Positions 23,648 to 32,452 of a DNA stretch of 34,838 nucleotides are shown here, in pieces. The notes under the pieces are model-generated. The model saw only the letters and a list, made by a program, of their open reading frames with translations. It ran no database searches and had not been told where the DNA came from. Within the stretch, counting starts at the first letter, position 1. Every line of letters begins with the position of its first letter. Both the position numbers and the translations under genes were made by a program. Source of the stretch: an uncultured Planctomycetota bacterium (GTDB taxonomy: Bacteria > Planctomycetota > Phycisphaerae > UBA1845 > Fen-1342); assembly GCA_900696535.1 (NCBI GenBank), contig CAADGM010000107.1, positions 1 through 34,838 on the forward strand, written 5' to 3'.

Positions 23648-26600
23648 ATGACGACCGTCGACCACGAGTTGACGTTCTGCAGCGACGCGGCGGGCTGGAT
23701 GAACGCCGAGCTCTCCAGTCGGCCCGAGCTGGCGTTTGGGCAGGTCAAGATCGAACAGTCGGCGCGGGGCTCGGCAAAGCGGCGCGACCTGACCATCTAC
23801 GACCGCTCGGGCAAGATCGCGATCACCGGCGAGGTGAAGCTGCCCTACATGGTGGACGGCAGCTCACCGTACAACGAGAAGGTCGTCGAGGACGCCCACA
23901 CGAAGGCGTCACGGGTCGGTGCGGCCTATTTCATCACCTGGAACGTCAACCGGATCGTCCTGTGGCGGACGGACGACGCCGGCAAGCCACTCTTCGAGCG
24001 CCACGTCTACGAGGACAGCTTTACGCAGGTCCGCGACGCCGACGACCTGGTCAACCCCGTCGTGCAGCAGGCCATCCGACGAGGGCTCGTCCGGCTGCTG
24101 GAACGTGCCAGTCAGGCGTACACCGGCGCCCTGCCGCTTGCGAAACGCCCGCTGGACGAGTTCTTCATCGGCGTGCTAGAGGCGGCGCTGGAGCGGCCGA
24201 TCGCGGTCACGCAGCGCGCTGTCGGCGCAAAGTACCAACGTGACGGCAAGTTCAAGGCGAAGCTCGACGCGTGGATGCGCGACACGCAGCAGTGGCACCT
24301 GTCCGACGACGAACTCGTCCAGCGCGACAACCTCGACCGGGCATCGAAGTTCGCATGCTATGTGCTGGTCAACAAGATCGTCTTCTACCAGGCTCTCCGC
24401 AAGAAGTTCACGACGCTGCCACAGCTCCGGCTCGGGGCTGGCATCAAAACGGCGGCTGACTTGGAGGCCGTCTTCGCCAAGGTCTTCGAGCGGGCCGAAC
24501 GAATCACGCGTGACTACGAGACCGTCTTCGACGGCGACTTCGGCGACGCGCTGCCGTTCCTGAGCGACGACGTCGTGCCGCCGTGGCGCGACCTCGTCAA
24601 GTCGATCGATCAGTTCGATTTCACCCAGATCAACTACGACGTGATCGGGCCGATTTTCGAGCGGCTCATCAGCCCCGAGGAGCGCCACCGCTACGGCCAG
24701 CACTACACGAAGCCCGAGATCGTCGACCTCATCGAGGCCTTCTGCATCCGCGCCCCGGACGCCGCCGTCCTTGATCCTGCCTGCGGCGGCGGCACGTTCC
24801 TCGTTCGGGCGTACAACCGCAAGAAGTTCCTGGCCGCCCGCGCGGGCGTTGACCTGCCCCACGAGAAGATGCTCGACCAACTTTACGGCGTGGACATCTC
24901 GGCGTACGCCACGCACCTGACCACGATGAACCTGGCGACGCGCGACCTGATCGACGAGCACAATTATCCGCTCGTCGCGCAGAGCGACTTCTTCGACGTC
25001 GAGCGCGGCCGGGCGCTCTTCCACGTGCCGATGGCGGCCGGAGCCGGCTCAAAACAGCTTCGGCCCGTCATGATCGGCACGGTTGACGCGGTGGTCGGCA
25101 ATCCGCCGTACGTTCGCCAGGAGGAAATCAGCACGCCGCCGACCACATCGGCCAAGGGCAAGGTGAAGGTCACGGTCCGGACGCTGGAGCAGATCAAGGC
25201 CGAGGCGACGGCGTACAAGAAACGCCTCCTGCAACTGGCCAGGGCGGCGTGGCCGCAAATCACCCTTTCCGGCCGCAGCGACCTGCACATCTACTTCTGG
25301 CCGCATGCGACAACCTTCCTGAAGCCGGGCGGCCACTACGGGTTCCTGACCAGTAGCGGCTGGCTGGACGTGGAGTACGGGTTCCGCTTGCAGGAGTTCC
25401 TGCTGAATCACTACGCGATCGTCGCGATCTTTGAGTCGCAGGTGGAACCGTGGTTCACCGGGGCCAGGATCACGACGTGCGCGACGATCCTGCGGCGCGA
25501 GCCCGATGCGAAGCGGCGAGACGAGAACCTGGTCCGCTTCGTGCGGCTCCACTCGCCGTTGTCGGAGATCTTCCCCAGCGATGCGACTGAGGAAGACCGG
25601 CAGCTCGCTGCTGAGGCGTTGCGGGACCGTATCGAGCGGATCACGCAAAACTCCTCTGACCGCCACTGGCGCGTCCGCGTGGTGCAGCAGGGCGACTTGT
25701 ACCGGCTGGGCTGCCACACCATCGCCGGGGATTCGGATGGGGACGGCGAGCCCGATGAGGGGAACGGCACCAGCGCGGTCGTCACGACGGCAAATGGATC
25801 GTCGCCGTATCGGGGTGGCAAATGGGGACTGTACGTGCGGGCGCCCGACCTCTTCTTCAAGTTTCAGGAACGCTACGGCGGCCGGCTCGTCCCCCTGTCG
25901 GAAGTGGCCGAAGTGCGCTTCGGCGTGAAGACGGGCGCCGACAAGTTTTTCTTCGTCCGTGACATCACCGACGAGTGTCTCAAGGAGACGCCGGACCCGC
26001 GCGAGTTCCGCGCCAAGTACGGCATCCAGCCGGTTCAGGGCGATCGCATGCGGATCGTGAAGGCCGGTGACGGCAGCGCGCATCTGATCGAGGCCGCGTA
26101 CCTGGAGCCGCAGGTACACAACCTGATGGAGAACAACGGTGTCTTTGGCATTCGCATCCGCCCAGAAGACCTGCGGCTGAAGATCGTTCTCTGCAGTAAA
26201 TCGAAGGATCGGCTCAAGAACACCCACATCCTCAAGTACATTCAGTGGGGTGAGCGCGAGGGATTTCATACGCGGCCCACCTGCGCGAGCCGTGAACCTT
26301 GGTATGACGTTAAGCCCGGCCGCCGCGGCGACATGTTCTGGCCGATGGCACAGCAGTACCGGCATCTCGCGCCGCTGAATGACCCTCGTCTCATCTGCAA
26401 TCACAATCTATTTGATGTGTTCGCCCGCAAGGACATCGAGACGAAGGTCCTCTGTGGCATTCTGAACTCGACGGTCGTCGCGATGATGAAGCACCTGTTT
26501 GGGCGGCTCGCAGGCACGGAGGGGAATCTGAAGACCGAGGTCGTGGACGCGAAGATGATGGTCGTGCCCGACCCGCGAACGCCGGCCAACGGGGTGAAGC

Positions 26601-27313
26601 AGCGCATCATCGGGGCTGTCGAGCAGATGGCCCGAAGGCAGACCCGCAACCTGCCGGACGAGTTTGAGCTGGCCGACCGCCAGCAGCTTGATGATGCCGT
26701 TCTTGAACTGCTCGGGGAAAACGACCCGAACGAGCGCCGTTGGCTGCGCGACGAGCTGTATCGCGAGATGACCGCCATGTACCGGGCCATCCGCGATAAA
26801 GAGCTCCAGATGATCGAGTACAAGAAGCAAACCAAGCGCGGCAGCAAGCTCTCGGCCGAGCGGATCGCACAGGAGGTCTGGGATAGCCTCGACCCGTCGC
26901 TGGTACGCCGGTTTCCAGAGGACTTCTTCGACCCGAACGAGCCTGCGGATGCTGTCGAGCTGCGCGACGGCAAGTGCCGACTGGTGGATAACTCACTGCT
27001 CGGACAGGTGGGCATCGACATCGACGGACACTACATTGAGGTGGGCGACGTCCGGCGTGCGCACTTGGTGAAGGCCATCCTCGAATCCGGTCGGCGAGGT
27101 CGGGTGCCCATCCCCTGTGACGGCGACCTGTGCCGGACGACCGAGCAGCGGTATCGCAGCTATTGCGACCAGGTCGCGGCTGAGTTTGCTCACCTCACGG
27201 CACAGAAGACGGCTAACGAAAAGCTGCAGGCAAAGGTCGTGACCAACTTGCGGCACCGCCTGGCGCATCCGGATGGCGCACCGCCGTGCAGGACAGGGCG
27301 CAGCGAGGAGTGA
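23648..27313 (+). CDS. Type IIG-like restriction-modification enzyme (N6-adenine methylase with PD-(D/E)XK nuclease)
   Basis: A single-chain enzyme of about 1221 residues that should both methylate adenine at its site and cut unmodified DNA. The N-terminal domain has a PD-(D/E)XK-like pattern: D47 in RRDLTIYD, then E62-V-K64 in ITGEVKLPY. A helical region (130-330) leads to the methylase: motif X GQHYTKPEIV (350-359), motif I LDPACGGGTFL (375-385), and NPPY (485-488). The C-terminal 450 residues hold Eco57I-type sequence-recognition segments and end with helical and conserved VDNSLLGQVG motifs. The start at 23648 has only a weak AGG upstream; an in-frame start near 23450 or an internal codon cannot be excluded. 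The downstream DREN-APAZ gene begins 5 bases after the stop. Confidence 0.85.
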   Translation: MTTVDHELTFCSDAAGWMNAELSSRPELAFGQVKIEQSARGSAKRRDLTIYDRSGKIAITGEVKLPYMVDGSSPYNEKVVEDAHTKASRVGAAYFITWNVNRIVLWRTDDAGKPLFERHVYEDSFTQVRDADDLVNPVVQQAIRRGLVRLLERASQAYTGALPLAKRPLDEFFIGVLEAALERPIAVTQRAVGAKYQRDGKFKAKLDAWMRDTQQWHLSDDELVQRDNLDRASKFACYVLVNKIVFYQALRKKFTTLPQLRLGAGIKTAADLEAVFAKVFERAERITRDYETVFDGDFGDALPFLSDDVVPPWRDLVKSIDQFDFTQINYDVIGPIFERLISPEERHRYGQHYTKPEIVDLIEAFCIRAPDAAVLDPACGGGTFLVRAYNRKKFLAARAGVDLPHEKMLDQLYGVDISAYATHLTTMNLATRDLIDEHNYPLVAQSDFFDVERGRALFHVPMAAGAGSKQLRPVMIGTVDAVVGNPPYVRQEEISTPPTTSAKGKVKVTVRTLEQIKAEATAYKKRLLQLARAAWPQITLSGRSDLHIYFWPHATTFLKPGGHYGFLTSSGWLDVEYGFRLQEFLLNHYAIVAIFESQVEPWFTGARITTCATILRREPDAKRRDENLVRFVRLHSPLSEIFPSDATEEDRQLAAEALRDRIERITQNSSDRHWRVRVVQQGDLYRLGCHTIAGDSDGDGEPDEGNGTSAVVTTANGSSPYRGGKWGLYVRAPDLFFKFQERYGGRLVPLSEVAEVRFGVKTGADKFFFVRDITDECLKETPDPREFRAKYGIQPVQGDRMRIVKAGDGSAHLIEAAYLEPQVHNLMENNGVFGIRIRPEDLRLKIVLCSKSKDRLKNTHILKYIQWGEREGFHTRPTCASREPWYDVKPGRRGDMFWPMAQQYRHLAPLNDPRLICNHNLFDVFARKDIETKVLCGILNSTVVAMMKHLFGRLAGTEGNLKTEVVDAKMMVVPDPRTPANGVKQRIIGAVEQMARRQTRNLPDEFELADRQQLDDAVLELLGENDPNERRWLRDELYREMTAMYRAIRDKELQMIEYKKQTKRGSKLSAERIAQEVWDSLDPSLVRRFPEDFFDPNEPADAVELRDGKCRLVDNSLLGQVGIDIDGHYIEVGDVRRAHLVKAILESGRRGRVPIPCDGDLCRTTEQRYRSYCDQVAAEFAHLTAQKTANEKLQAKVVTNLRHRLAHPDGAPPCRTGRSEE

Positions 27314-27318
27314 ACCGG

Positions 27319-28665
27319 ATGGCCGGCAAGAGAATCGATCAGCGGAAAATCACTGGCCAGCTCGGAATCAATCTGATCGAGCGCATAGTGCTCCGCATGA
27401 AGTACCTCTGGCACCCCTCGAACAGCGAGCTTGACGTCGGGATCGACGGCGTCATCGAGATCTGTGATCCTGCAACGGGCGAGGCCAGCAATTGCATCGT
27501 GCAGGTTCAGAGCCGGTCGCTGGGTGAGTTTACTGCCGAGACGGACACGCAGTTTGAGTATGCCTGCGGCCAGCGTGATCTGGACTACTGGCTGGCCGGC
27601 AACACTCCGGTCATCTTGGTCATATCGCGGCGCGCAACCGAGGAGGCGTACTGGATATCAGTCAAGGACTATTTCCAGACCCCTGAACGTCGTGCGAGTC
27701 GGCGGGTTATCTTCAACAAGCAGGCAAACCGCTTCGACGACACCTGCGCGAAGGCGCTACGTGAGCTGGCCGTCCCACGTGACGCGGGCCTGTACTTTGC
27801 GCCAGTCCCGCGAAAGGAGTCCCTCGTATCCAACCTGCTGAGAGTAACGAAGCTGCCCGCGGATATCTTCATCGCCAAGACGCCGTTCCGCGCTGCCGGC
27901 CAAGTGTGGTTTCACGCGCGCAGTAATGGGCTGAGAATCGGCGGTGAATGGGTCTTGAAGTCAAAAGAGATACTGAGCGCGCACAATCTGCGAGAGTACC
28001 CCTGGACGCAACTATGCGATCCGGGGACAGCGGAGCGGTTCGATCCGGAGGACTGGGCGCGCGCCGACGACCCGGAAAAACAGAGCGAATTCCTGGAGCT
28101 TCTCCACCACTGTCTGCGCAATATGCTTGCTCCGCACGATGTCGTGTACGATAAACGCTTGGACATCTTCTATTTCAAGGCGACCAGGAATCTCGCGCCG
28201 CGGCGGCTGAGCTACCCGAGTCTGAAGCAACTCGCGGACAAGACGGTCTTCGGACCGTACGAGAGCAAAACAACTGAAGGACGAATTGCCTACTATCGCC
28301 ACAGCGCGTTCAGAGGGGCGTTTCGTCGCCTTGACGATTCTTGGTACCTTGAGGTCACGCCCACGTACTACTTTTCGTCGGACGGACGACAGGAAAGCCG
28401 GTTTGCGGCAGAGCGGACCAGCGGGATCAAACGGTTAGAGCGCAATCGAGCGGTGCTGGGGCAGCTCTTGATGTGGACAGAGTGCCTTACGCAAGGGCCG
28501 ACGCTGTTTCGCCCCGACTACGCCTTTCTGGCGTTCTCGCGGCCGGAGCGCTTCGACCTTGGCGCGGGGGTCGATGACGCCGAGTGGCTGCGCCACGAGG
28601 ACGATGACGCGCACGGTGCGATGATGCGTGACGACCTGAGCCAGGCGAGGTTGTTTGAGCTATGA
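27319..28665 (+). CDS. DUF4365 (DREN-type) nuclease fused to probable APAZ domain
   Basis: A 448-residue protein that pairs with the following short Argonaute. Residues 8-150 match DUF4365: GQLGINLIERIVLRMKYLW, DVGIDGVIEI, then a YWLAGNTPVILVISR strand and YWISVKDYF. DUF4365 is a PD-(D/E)XK-like fold, called DREN in SPARDA systems where it degrades DNA and RNA once the Argonaute finds a target. The expected Q-x-K catalytic strand reads VQVQSRS (Q62-V-Q64), so the usual lysine is replaced. Residues about 160-448 have no separate motif I can name; position and length fit APAZ, the domain that holds the partner Argonaute. GAGGAG lies 8 bases before the ATG, and the stop overlaps the Argonaute ATG (ATGA). 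Confidence 0.82.
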   Translation: MAGKRIDQRKITGQLGINLIERIVLRMKYLWHPSNSELDVGIDGVIEICDPATGEASNCIVQVQSRSLGEFTAETDTQFEYACGQRDLDYWLAGNTPVILVISRRATEEAYWISVKDYFQTPERRASRRVIFNKQANRFDDTCAKALRELAVPRDAGLYFAPVPRKESLVSNLLRVTKLPADIFIAKTPFRAAGQVWFHARSNGLRIGGEWVLKSKEILSAHNLREYPWTQLCDPGTAERFDPEDWARADDPEKQSEFLELLHHCLRNMLAPHDVVYDKRLDIFYFKATRNLAPRRLSYPSLKQLADKTVFGPYESKTTEGRIAYYRHSAFRGAFRRLDDSWYLEVTPTYYFSSDGRQESRFAAERTSGIKRLERNRAVLGQLLMWTECLTQGPTLFRPDYAFLAFSRPERFDLGAGVDDAEWLRHEDDDAHGAMMRDDLSQARLFEL

Positions 28666-30107
28666 ACATCAGCCACCTTCTCGAGCCCGAGCTGGAATTC
28701 TGCGCCGGGAGTCACGTCGATGTTCGTTTCGGGATCACAAACTACGGCCCCTTCGACCGGAACAAGGCGTCACCGGCCCAGACGATTCGCGTGGGAATCG
28801 TTGGCAGCGCGGCCGGTGTCGAGGGGGCGGTCAACTGGCTTGAAAGGTGCACAGCGGGCATCGCGGCAAAGCGGAGCCGTCAACCGAACCTGTTCCCACG
28901 GTTTCCGGGATATGGTCCGGAATCGCCTTTCAGATCGCAGCTCGTCACGGACTCGCGCACGCAGCGAACCATCAAGAACGCGGACATCGCCGATCTGGCG
29001 AGAATCACAGACGGCGACCGACTGGTCGAGGAAAGCGTCGGCTTAGTGCTGTCAGAAGTCCGCTACATCGCAAGAGAAACGCCGGCTGACGTGATCATCT
29101 GCGCAGTTCCTCGGGAGTTTCTCGATCTACTCGCCGGCCCAGAACTGCCGCCGGACAGCGATCCCGAAGACGAGGGCGCTCCTATCTCGAAACTGGACTT
29201 CCGCTGCCTTCTAAAGGCGCGGGCGATGGAATTTGGAAAACCAATCCAACTCGTCTTGCCCGCGACATACGGCGCCGGCGGCGGGAAGAGGCGTCGTCGG
29301 GCGCGCACAAGGGCCAAGGTCCTGCAGGATGAGGCAACACGTGCGTGGAACTTCTTCGTGGCCCTCTACTACAAGCGCGGGGGGATACCGTGGCGATTGA
29401 CGCGCAGCACGACAGCCCTGACGACGTGCTACGTAGGCATCGCCTTCTATCGAAGCCGCGACGAAGAACGCGTTGAAACCAGCGTGGCGCAAGTGTTCGA
29501 CGAACGTGGGGACGGGTATATCGTACGCGGCGGGTTGGCGATCACGGACAAGGACGACCGCGTGCCACACCTGTCGGAATCGGATGCGCGCCAGATCCTG
29601 ATCGATGCTCTGAAGCTGTATCGGCAGGAACACAAGACGTTTCCGGCCCGGGTTGTGGTGCATAAGACGTCGCGGTTTACCCTGCCTGAGCGGCAGGGCT
29701 GCCTCGCTGCGGCCAAGGAGTTGAGGATCGATGAAGCCGATCTAATCGCTTGCGGGCGGTCATTCGCCCGACTGTTTCGCGCTGGTGCCTACCCACCCTT
29801 GAGGGGAACACTGTGGAGCCTGGATGATCGGCACCATGTGCTATACACCCGCGGCAGCGTGGATTTCTTCGGGACCTATCCGGGTCTGTATGTTCCGCTG
29901 CCGCTCGCCCTCGAACTCGACTCCGTTGAGCAGGGCCCGGAACTCCTGGCGCGGGAAGCGTTGGCGCTTACGAAGATGAACTGGAACAGCACTCAGTTTG
30001 ACCACGCGGAGCCCATCACGCTCGAGGCGGCCAAGCGCGTCGGCAGCATCCTCAAGCACCTGACGCGCGATGAGCCCATTCAAGCGCGGTACAGCTTCTA
30101 TATGTAA
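28662..30107 (+). CDS. Short prokaryotic Argonaute (MID-PIWI, catalytically inactive)
   Basis: A 481-residue short pAgo. N-terminal hallmarks are LLEPELEFCAGSHVDVRFGI, NYGPFD, IRVGIVG, FPRFPGY and DVIICAVP. The MID domain (about 130-245) contains the basic loop KRRRRARTRAKVLQDEATRAW and YYKRGGIPWRL, likely guide-5'-end contacts. The PIWI domain (250-481) has TTCYVGIAFYRS, VAQVFDERGDGY, FPARVVVHKTSRF, LYTRGSVDFFG and the C-terminal MNWNSTQFDHAEPITLEAAKRVGSILKHL. None of the DEDX catalytic acids is in place (no Asp after YVGI; HKTS instead of RDG), as expected for short pAgos, which sense rather than cut. It overlaps the DREN-APAZ gene by 4 bases and should form a heterodimer with it. Confidence 0.88.
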   Translation: MNISHLLEPELEFCAGSHVDVRFGITNYGPFDRNKASPAQTIRVGIVGSAAGVEGAVNWLERCTAGIAAKRSRQPNLFPRFPGYGPESPFRSQLVTDSRTQRTIKNADIADLARITDGDRLVEESVGLVLSEVRYIARETPADVIICAVPREFLDLLAGPELPPDSDPEDEGAPISKLDFRCLLKARAMEFGKPIQLVLPATYGAGGGKRRRRARTRAKVLQDEATRAWNFFVALYYKRGGIPWRLTRSTTALTTCYVGIAFYRSRDEERVETSVAQVFDERGDGYIVRGGLAITDKDDRVPHLSESDARQILIDALKLYRQEHKTFPARVVVHKTSRFTLPERQGCLAAAKELRIDEADLIACGRSFARLFRAGAYPPLRGTLWSLDDRHHVLYTRGSVDFFGTYPGLYVPLPLALELDSVEQGPELLAREALALTKMNWNSTQFDHAEPITLEAAKRVGSILKHLTRDEPIQARYSFYM

Positions 30108-30232
30108 CCGTTGTCCCGACAAGGAGATGCAGAGCTTTGATCGCGGCGCCCGACACAGGTAGCCGACTGGCGGGCAACGCGGCGGGTACCCGGCGACGTG
30201 CCAGCTACCAGGAAAAAAGTGCGAGCGAGGGC

Positions 30233-30261
30233 TTGACCTAACATTGTCCGAACATTATATT
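30233..30261 (+). promoter_or_regulatory. Sigma70-type promoter of the ATPase-kinase-regulator operon
   Basis: TTGACC (30233-30238) and TATATT (30256-30261) are separated by 17 bases. The start site would lie near 30268, giving a leader of about 245 bases before the ATPase gene. The local sequence is AT-rich compared with the surroundings, which supports a real promoter. Confidence 0.65.
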
Positions 30262-30269
30262 CCTGTTCG
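30249..30269. promoter_or_regulatory. Inverted repeat overlapping the -10 box
   Basis: CGAACA (30249-30254) and TGTTCG (30264-30269) are perfect inverted arms with 9 bases between; the -10 box lies in that gap. A repressor bound here would block the promoter. The half-sites resemble Gram-positive LexA halves (CGAAC and GTTCG), but the spacing is too wide. The response regulator encoded by this operon is a natural candidate to bind it. Confidence 0.5.
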
Positions 30270-30289
30270 ATTGACTCGGAGGAGTCAAT
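30270..30289 (+). ncRNA. 5' leader hairpin at the transcription start
   Basis: ATTGACTC (30270-30277), loop GGAG, and GAGTCAAT (30282-30289) form a perfect 8-base stem at the predicted 5' end of the transcript. The loop plus stem contain GGAGGA and an ATG at 30288 that opens a 51-codon Arg-rich frame ending near 30443. The hairpin may protect the mRNA end or hide this leader start. No gene is otherwise visible in 30108-30514. Confidence 0.4.
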
Positions 30290-30514
30290 GCCTCCCGGTG
30301 CGGCGTTGGAGGCGCCCCGCAGGCCAGGGAATCGGGTCGCACGGATGCGACGCGGGGCGCAGTGGCTGATCGTCGCGCGCATTCGCAGGACAACCTGGCG
30401 CGATCGCGCCCGGGATGTCGGTCCCGGTGGGCACGTGTCGTAGTAGCCATAGCCGCGCCAGCCGGTCGGCGAATGTTGCGCCGCGCGGCAAGGGCGGCGC
30501 ACTGGAGGCGGAAG

Positions 30515-32452
30515 ATGGCAGACGCTGTGGCCGCGAAGGCGGCAGAGCCGCCCAGTTCAGATGCCGGTCGATGCCACAGGATCACGGTGGTTTCGATCAT
30601 CGGCGGGTTTCTCGATCGTACAACGCTCGACCTTACGGGCGGCCTGAACTGCATCATCGGGGGCCGGGGCACAGGCAAGACGACGGTCGTGGAACTCGTG
30701 CGCTTCGCTCTCGACGCGTTGCCCGCACCGCAGGTTGACGGAGCGGCGCGACGGCGCATCGAGACACTCATCCAGCAGAATCTGGGCGGAGGACGTGTCG
30801 AAGTGACGATTGAGACGCGGGACGGCCTGACGTACGTGGTCACCAGGGCCGTCGGTGAGGAACCCATCGTCCTGGACGCCGATGGCAAGGCGACGGAGAT
30901 TACCGTCAAGGCCGGCGGGCTGTTCAAGGCGGCGATCTACAGTCAGAACGAGGTCGAGAGCATCGCCGACAACCCGCGATCGCAACTGCACCTGATCGAC
31001 AGCTTCGATGCAGATCGGATCGCGGAGCTTTCGGGCGAAGTCACCTCCGTTCAACACGCACTCGACGCGAACGCGGCGCAGATCACGCCCCTTCAGCTCC
31101 AGATCGCCAGCCTTACAGAGGAACTGGGGGCACTGCCGGGTATCGAGGCCAAGCTCAAGGGTTATGCTAACGCCGGCGGGCAGAATGCTGAGGCGATCAA
31201 CCAGGCGCACGCGCACAAGGCTCTCCGGGACCGCGAGAAACGGGCGGTCGACGGCATCGGGCAGTATCTGGTTGACTACGGCGCGCAGTTGGGTCGGTTT
31301 TCGGGGCAGATCGCAACCCAAGTGAACGCGCTCTTCGGACGGGATGTCGTTACGGGTCCGAACGCCGCCGCCGTCACCGCGATCAGGGACGCGCTTCTTC
31401 AGTGCGCAAGCGATGTGGACGCGGCCATCGCGACAGCGCGACGGCGCATCGACGCGGGGAGAGCGCTGCTCTCGCAGGGGGCACAAGCGTTGAGCGTGGC
31501 TCACAATCAGCAGGAGCTCGCGTTCCGCACCCTGATCGAGCAGCATCAGGCTGCGCAAGGGCAGGCGGTGGAGCGCAGCCGGCTTGAACGCACCCGCAAC
31601 GAGTTGCTGGCCAAACAAGGCACGCGGGACCGTCTGACCGGTCAGCTCATCGGGCTCCAGCAGCAGCGTCGCGAACTGCATCAGCGACTCTCCGATCTAC
31701 GCGACCGGCGATTCTCGATGCGTCGCGCCGTGGCCGCATCGATCACCCGTGCGCTGCGTGGAACGGTTCGCGTCTCGGTGCAGCAGGCGGGCGACACCGA
31801 GCAATACGCGGAACTCCTGGCGGGTGCCCTGCGCAGCGCGCGAGTGAAGGCGGGAGTCGTTGCTGGGAAGATTGCCAACGCCGTCATGCCGGCGCGGTTG
31901 GCCGCCATCGTTCAAAGCGGCGATACGCAGCCGTTGGTAGAGGAGGCGGACCTGAGCGAGGATCAGGCCCGGAAGGTGTTGGAGGTGCTGGCAAACTCGG
32001 ACACTCTCTGCAAGCTCGAAACCGCCGAATTGACCGACATGCCGCGGATCGAACTGAACGACGGCGGCGAGTACAAGGAGTCCGGTTCGCTTTCCACGGG
32101 GCAGAAATGCACGACCATTCTGCCCATCCTGCTGCTGGACAGCGACAACCCGTTGCTGATCGATCAGCCGGAGGACAACCTGGACAACCGCTTCATCTTC
32201 GAGTGTGTCGTGGGCAGCATCCAGGCGATGAAAGCGCGGCGCCAGCTCGTGTTCGTCACCCACAACCCCAATATCCCGGTGCTGGGCGATGCGGAACGCT
32301 TGTTCGTCCTGGAATCAGATGGCGTCAACGCCAGGCTCGCCAATCAGGGCACCGTTGACGAGTGCAAAGGAGACATCTTGACGTTGCTGGAGGGCGGCGA
32401 GGAGGCTTTCAGGCGGCGGCAAAGCCGCTACGCTAATCGCGATGTCGTCTGA
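30515..32452 (+). CDS. SMC/Rad50-like ABC ATPase of a putative defence operon
   Basis: A 645-residue ATPase. The N-terminal lobe has Walker A IIGGRGTGKTT (47-57), with the Q-loop YSQNE (142-146). A helical coiled-coil middle (about 170-400) is followed by the C-terminal lobe: signature LSTGQKCTTILPILLL (526-541), Walker B NPLLIDQPEDNLD (545-557) and switch His in VTHN (581-584). This arrangement is that of RecN/Rad50 and TrlF-type ATPases, which dimerise on DNA; no PHP, HNH, TOPRIM or other nuclease domain is fused. GGAGG lies 7 bases before the ATG at 30515; the in-frame extension from 30362 is Arg-rich and non-native. It overlaps the kinase gene by 11 bases and is the first gene of its operon. 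Function is inferred from neighbours: defence or damage sensing. Confidence 0.85.
   Translation: MADAVAAKAAEPPSSDAGRCHRITVVSIIGGFLDRTTLDLTGGLNCIIGGRGTGKTTVVELVRFALDALPAPQVDGAARRRIETLIQQNLGGGRVEVTIETRDGLTYVVTRAVGEEPIVLDADGKATEITVKAGGLFKAAIYSQNEVESIADNPRSQLHLIDSFDADRIAELSGEVTSVQHALDANAAQITPLQLQIASLTEELGALPGIEAKLKGYANAGGQNAEAINQAHAHKALRDREKRAVDGIGQYLVDYGAQLGRFSGQIATQVNALFGRDVVTGPNAAAVTAIRDALLQCASDVDAAIATARRRIDAGRALLSQGAQALSVAHNQQELAFRTLIEQHQAAQGQAVERSRLERTRNELLAKQGTRDRLTGQLIGLQQQRRELHQRLSDLRDRRFSMRRAVAASITRALRGTVRVSVQQAGDTEQYAELLAGALRSARVKAGVVAGKIANAVMPARLAAIVQSGDTQPLVEEADLSEDQARKVLEVLANSDTLCKLETAELTDMPRIELNDGGEYKESGSLSTGQKCTTILPILLLDSDNPLLIDQPEDNLDNRFIFECVVGSIQAMKARRQLVFVTHNPNIPVLGDAERLFVLESDGVNARLANQGTVDECKGDILTLLEGGEEAFRRRQSRYANRDVV

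Noticed and set aside
23648-27313. BREX PglX or DISARM methylase
   Set aside because: No BREX or DISARM partner genes are present, and the protein carries its own N-terminal PD-(D/E)XK pattern, which fits a single-chain type IIG enzyme better.
30249-30269. LexA (SOS) box
   Set aside because: The arms resemble CGAAC and GTTCG, but they are 9-11 bases apart where the Gram-positive LexA box has 4. I keep it as an unassigned operator.
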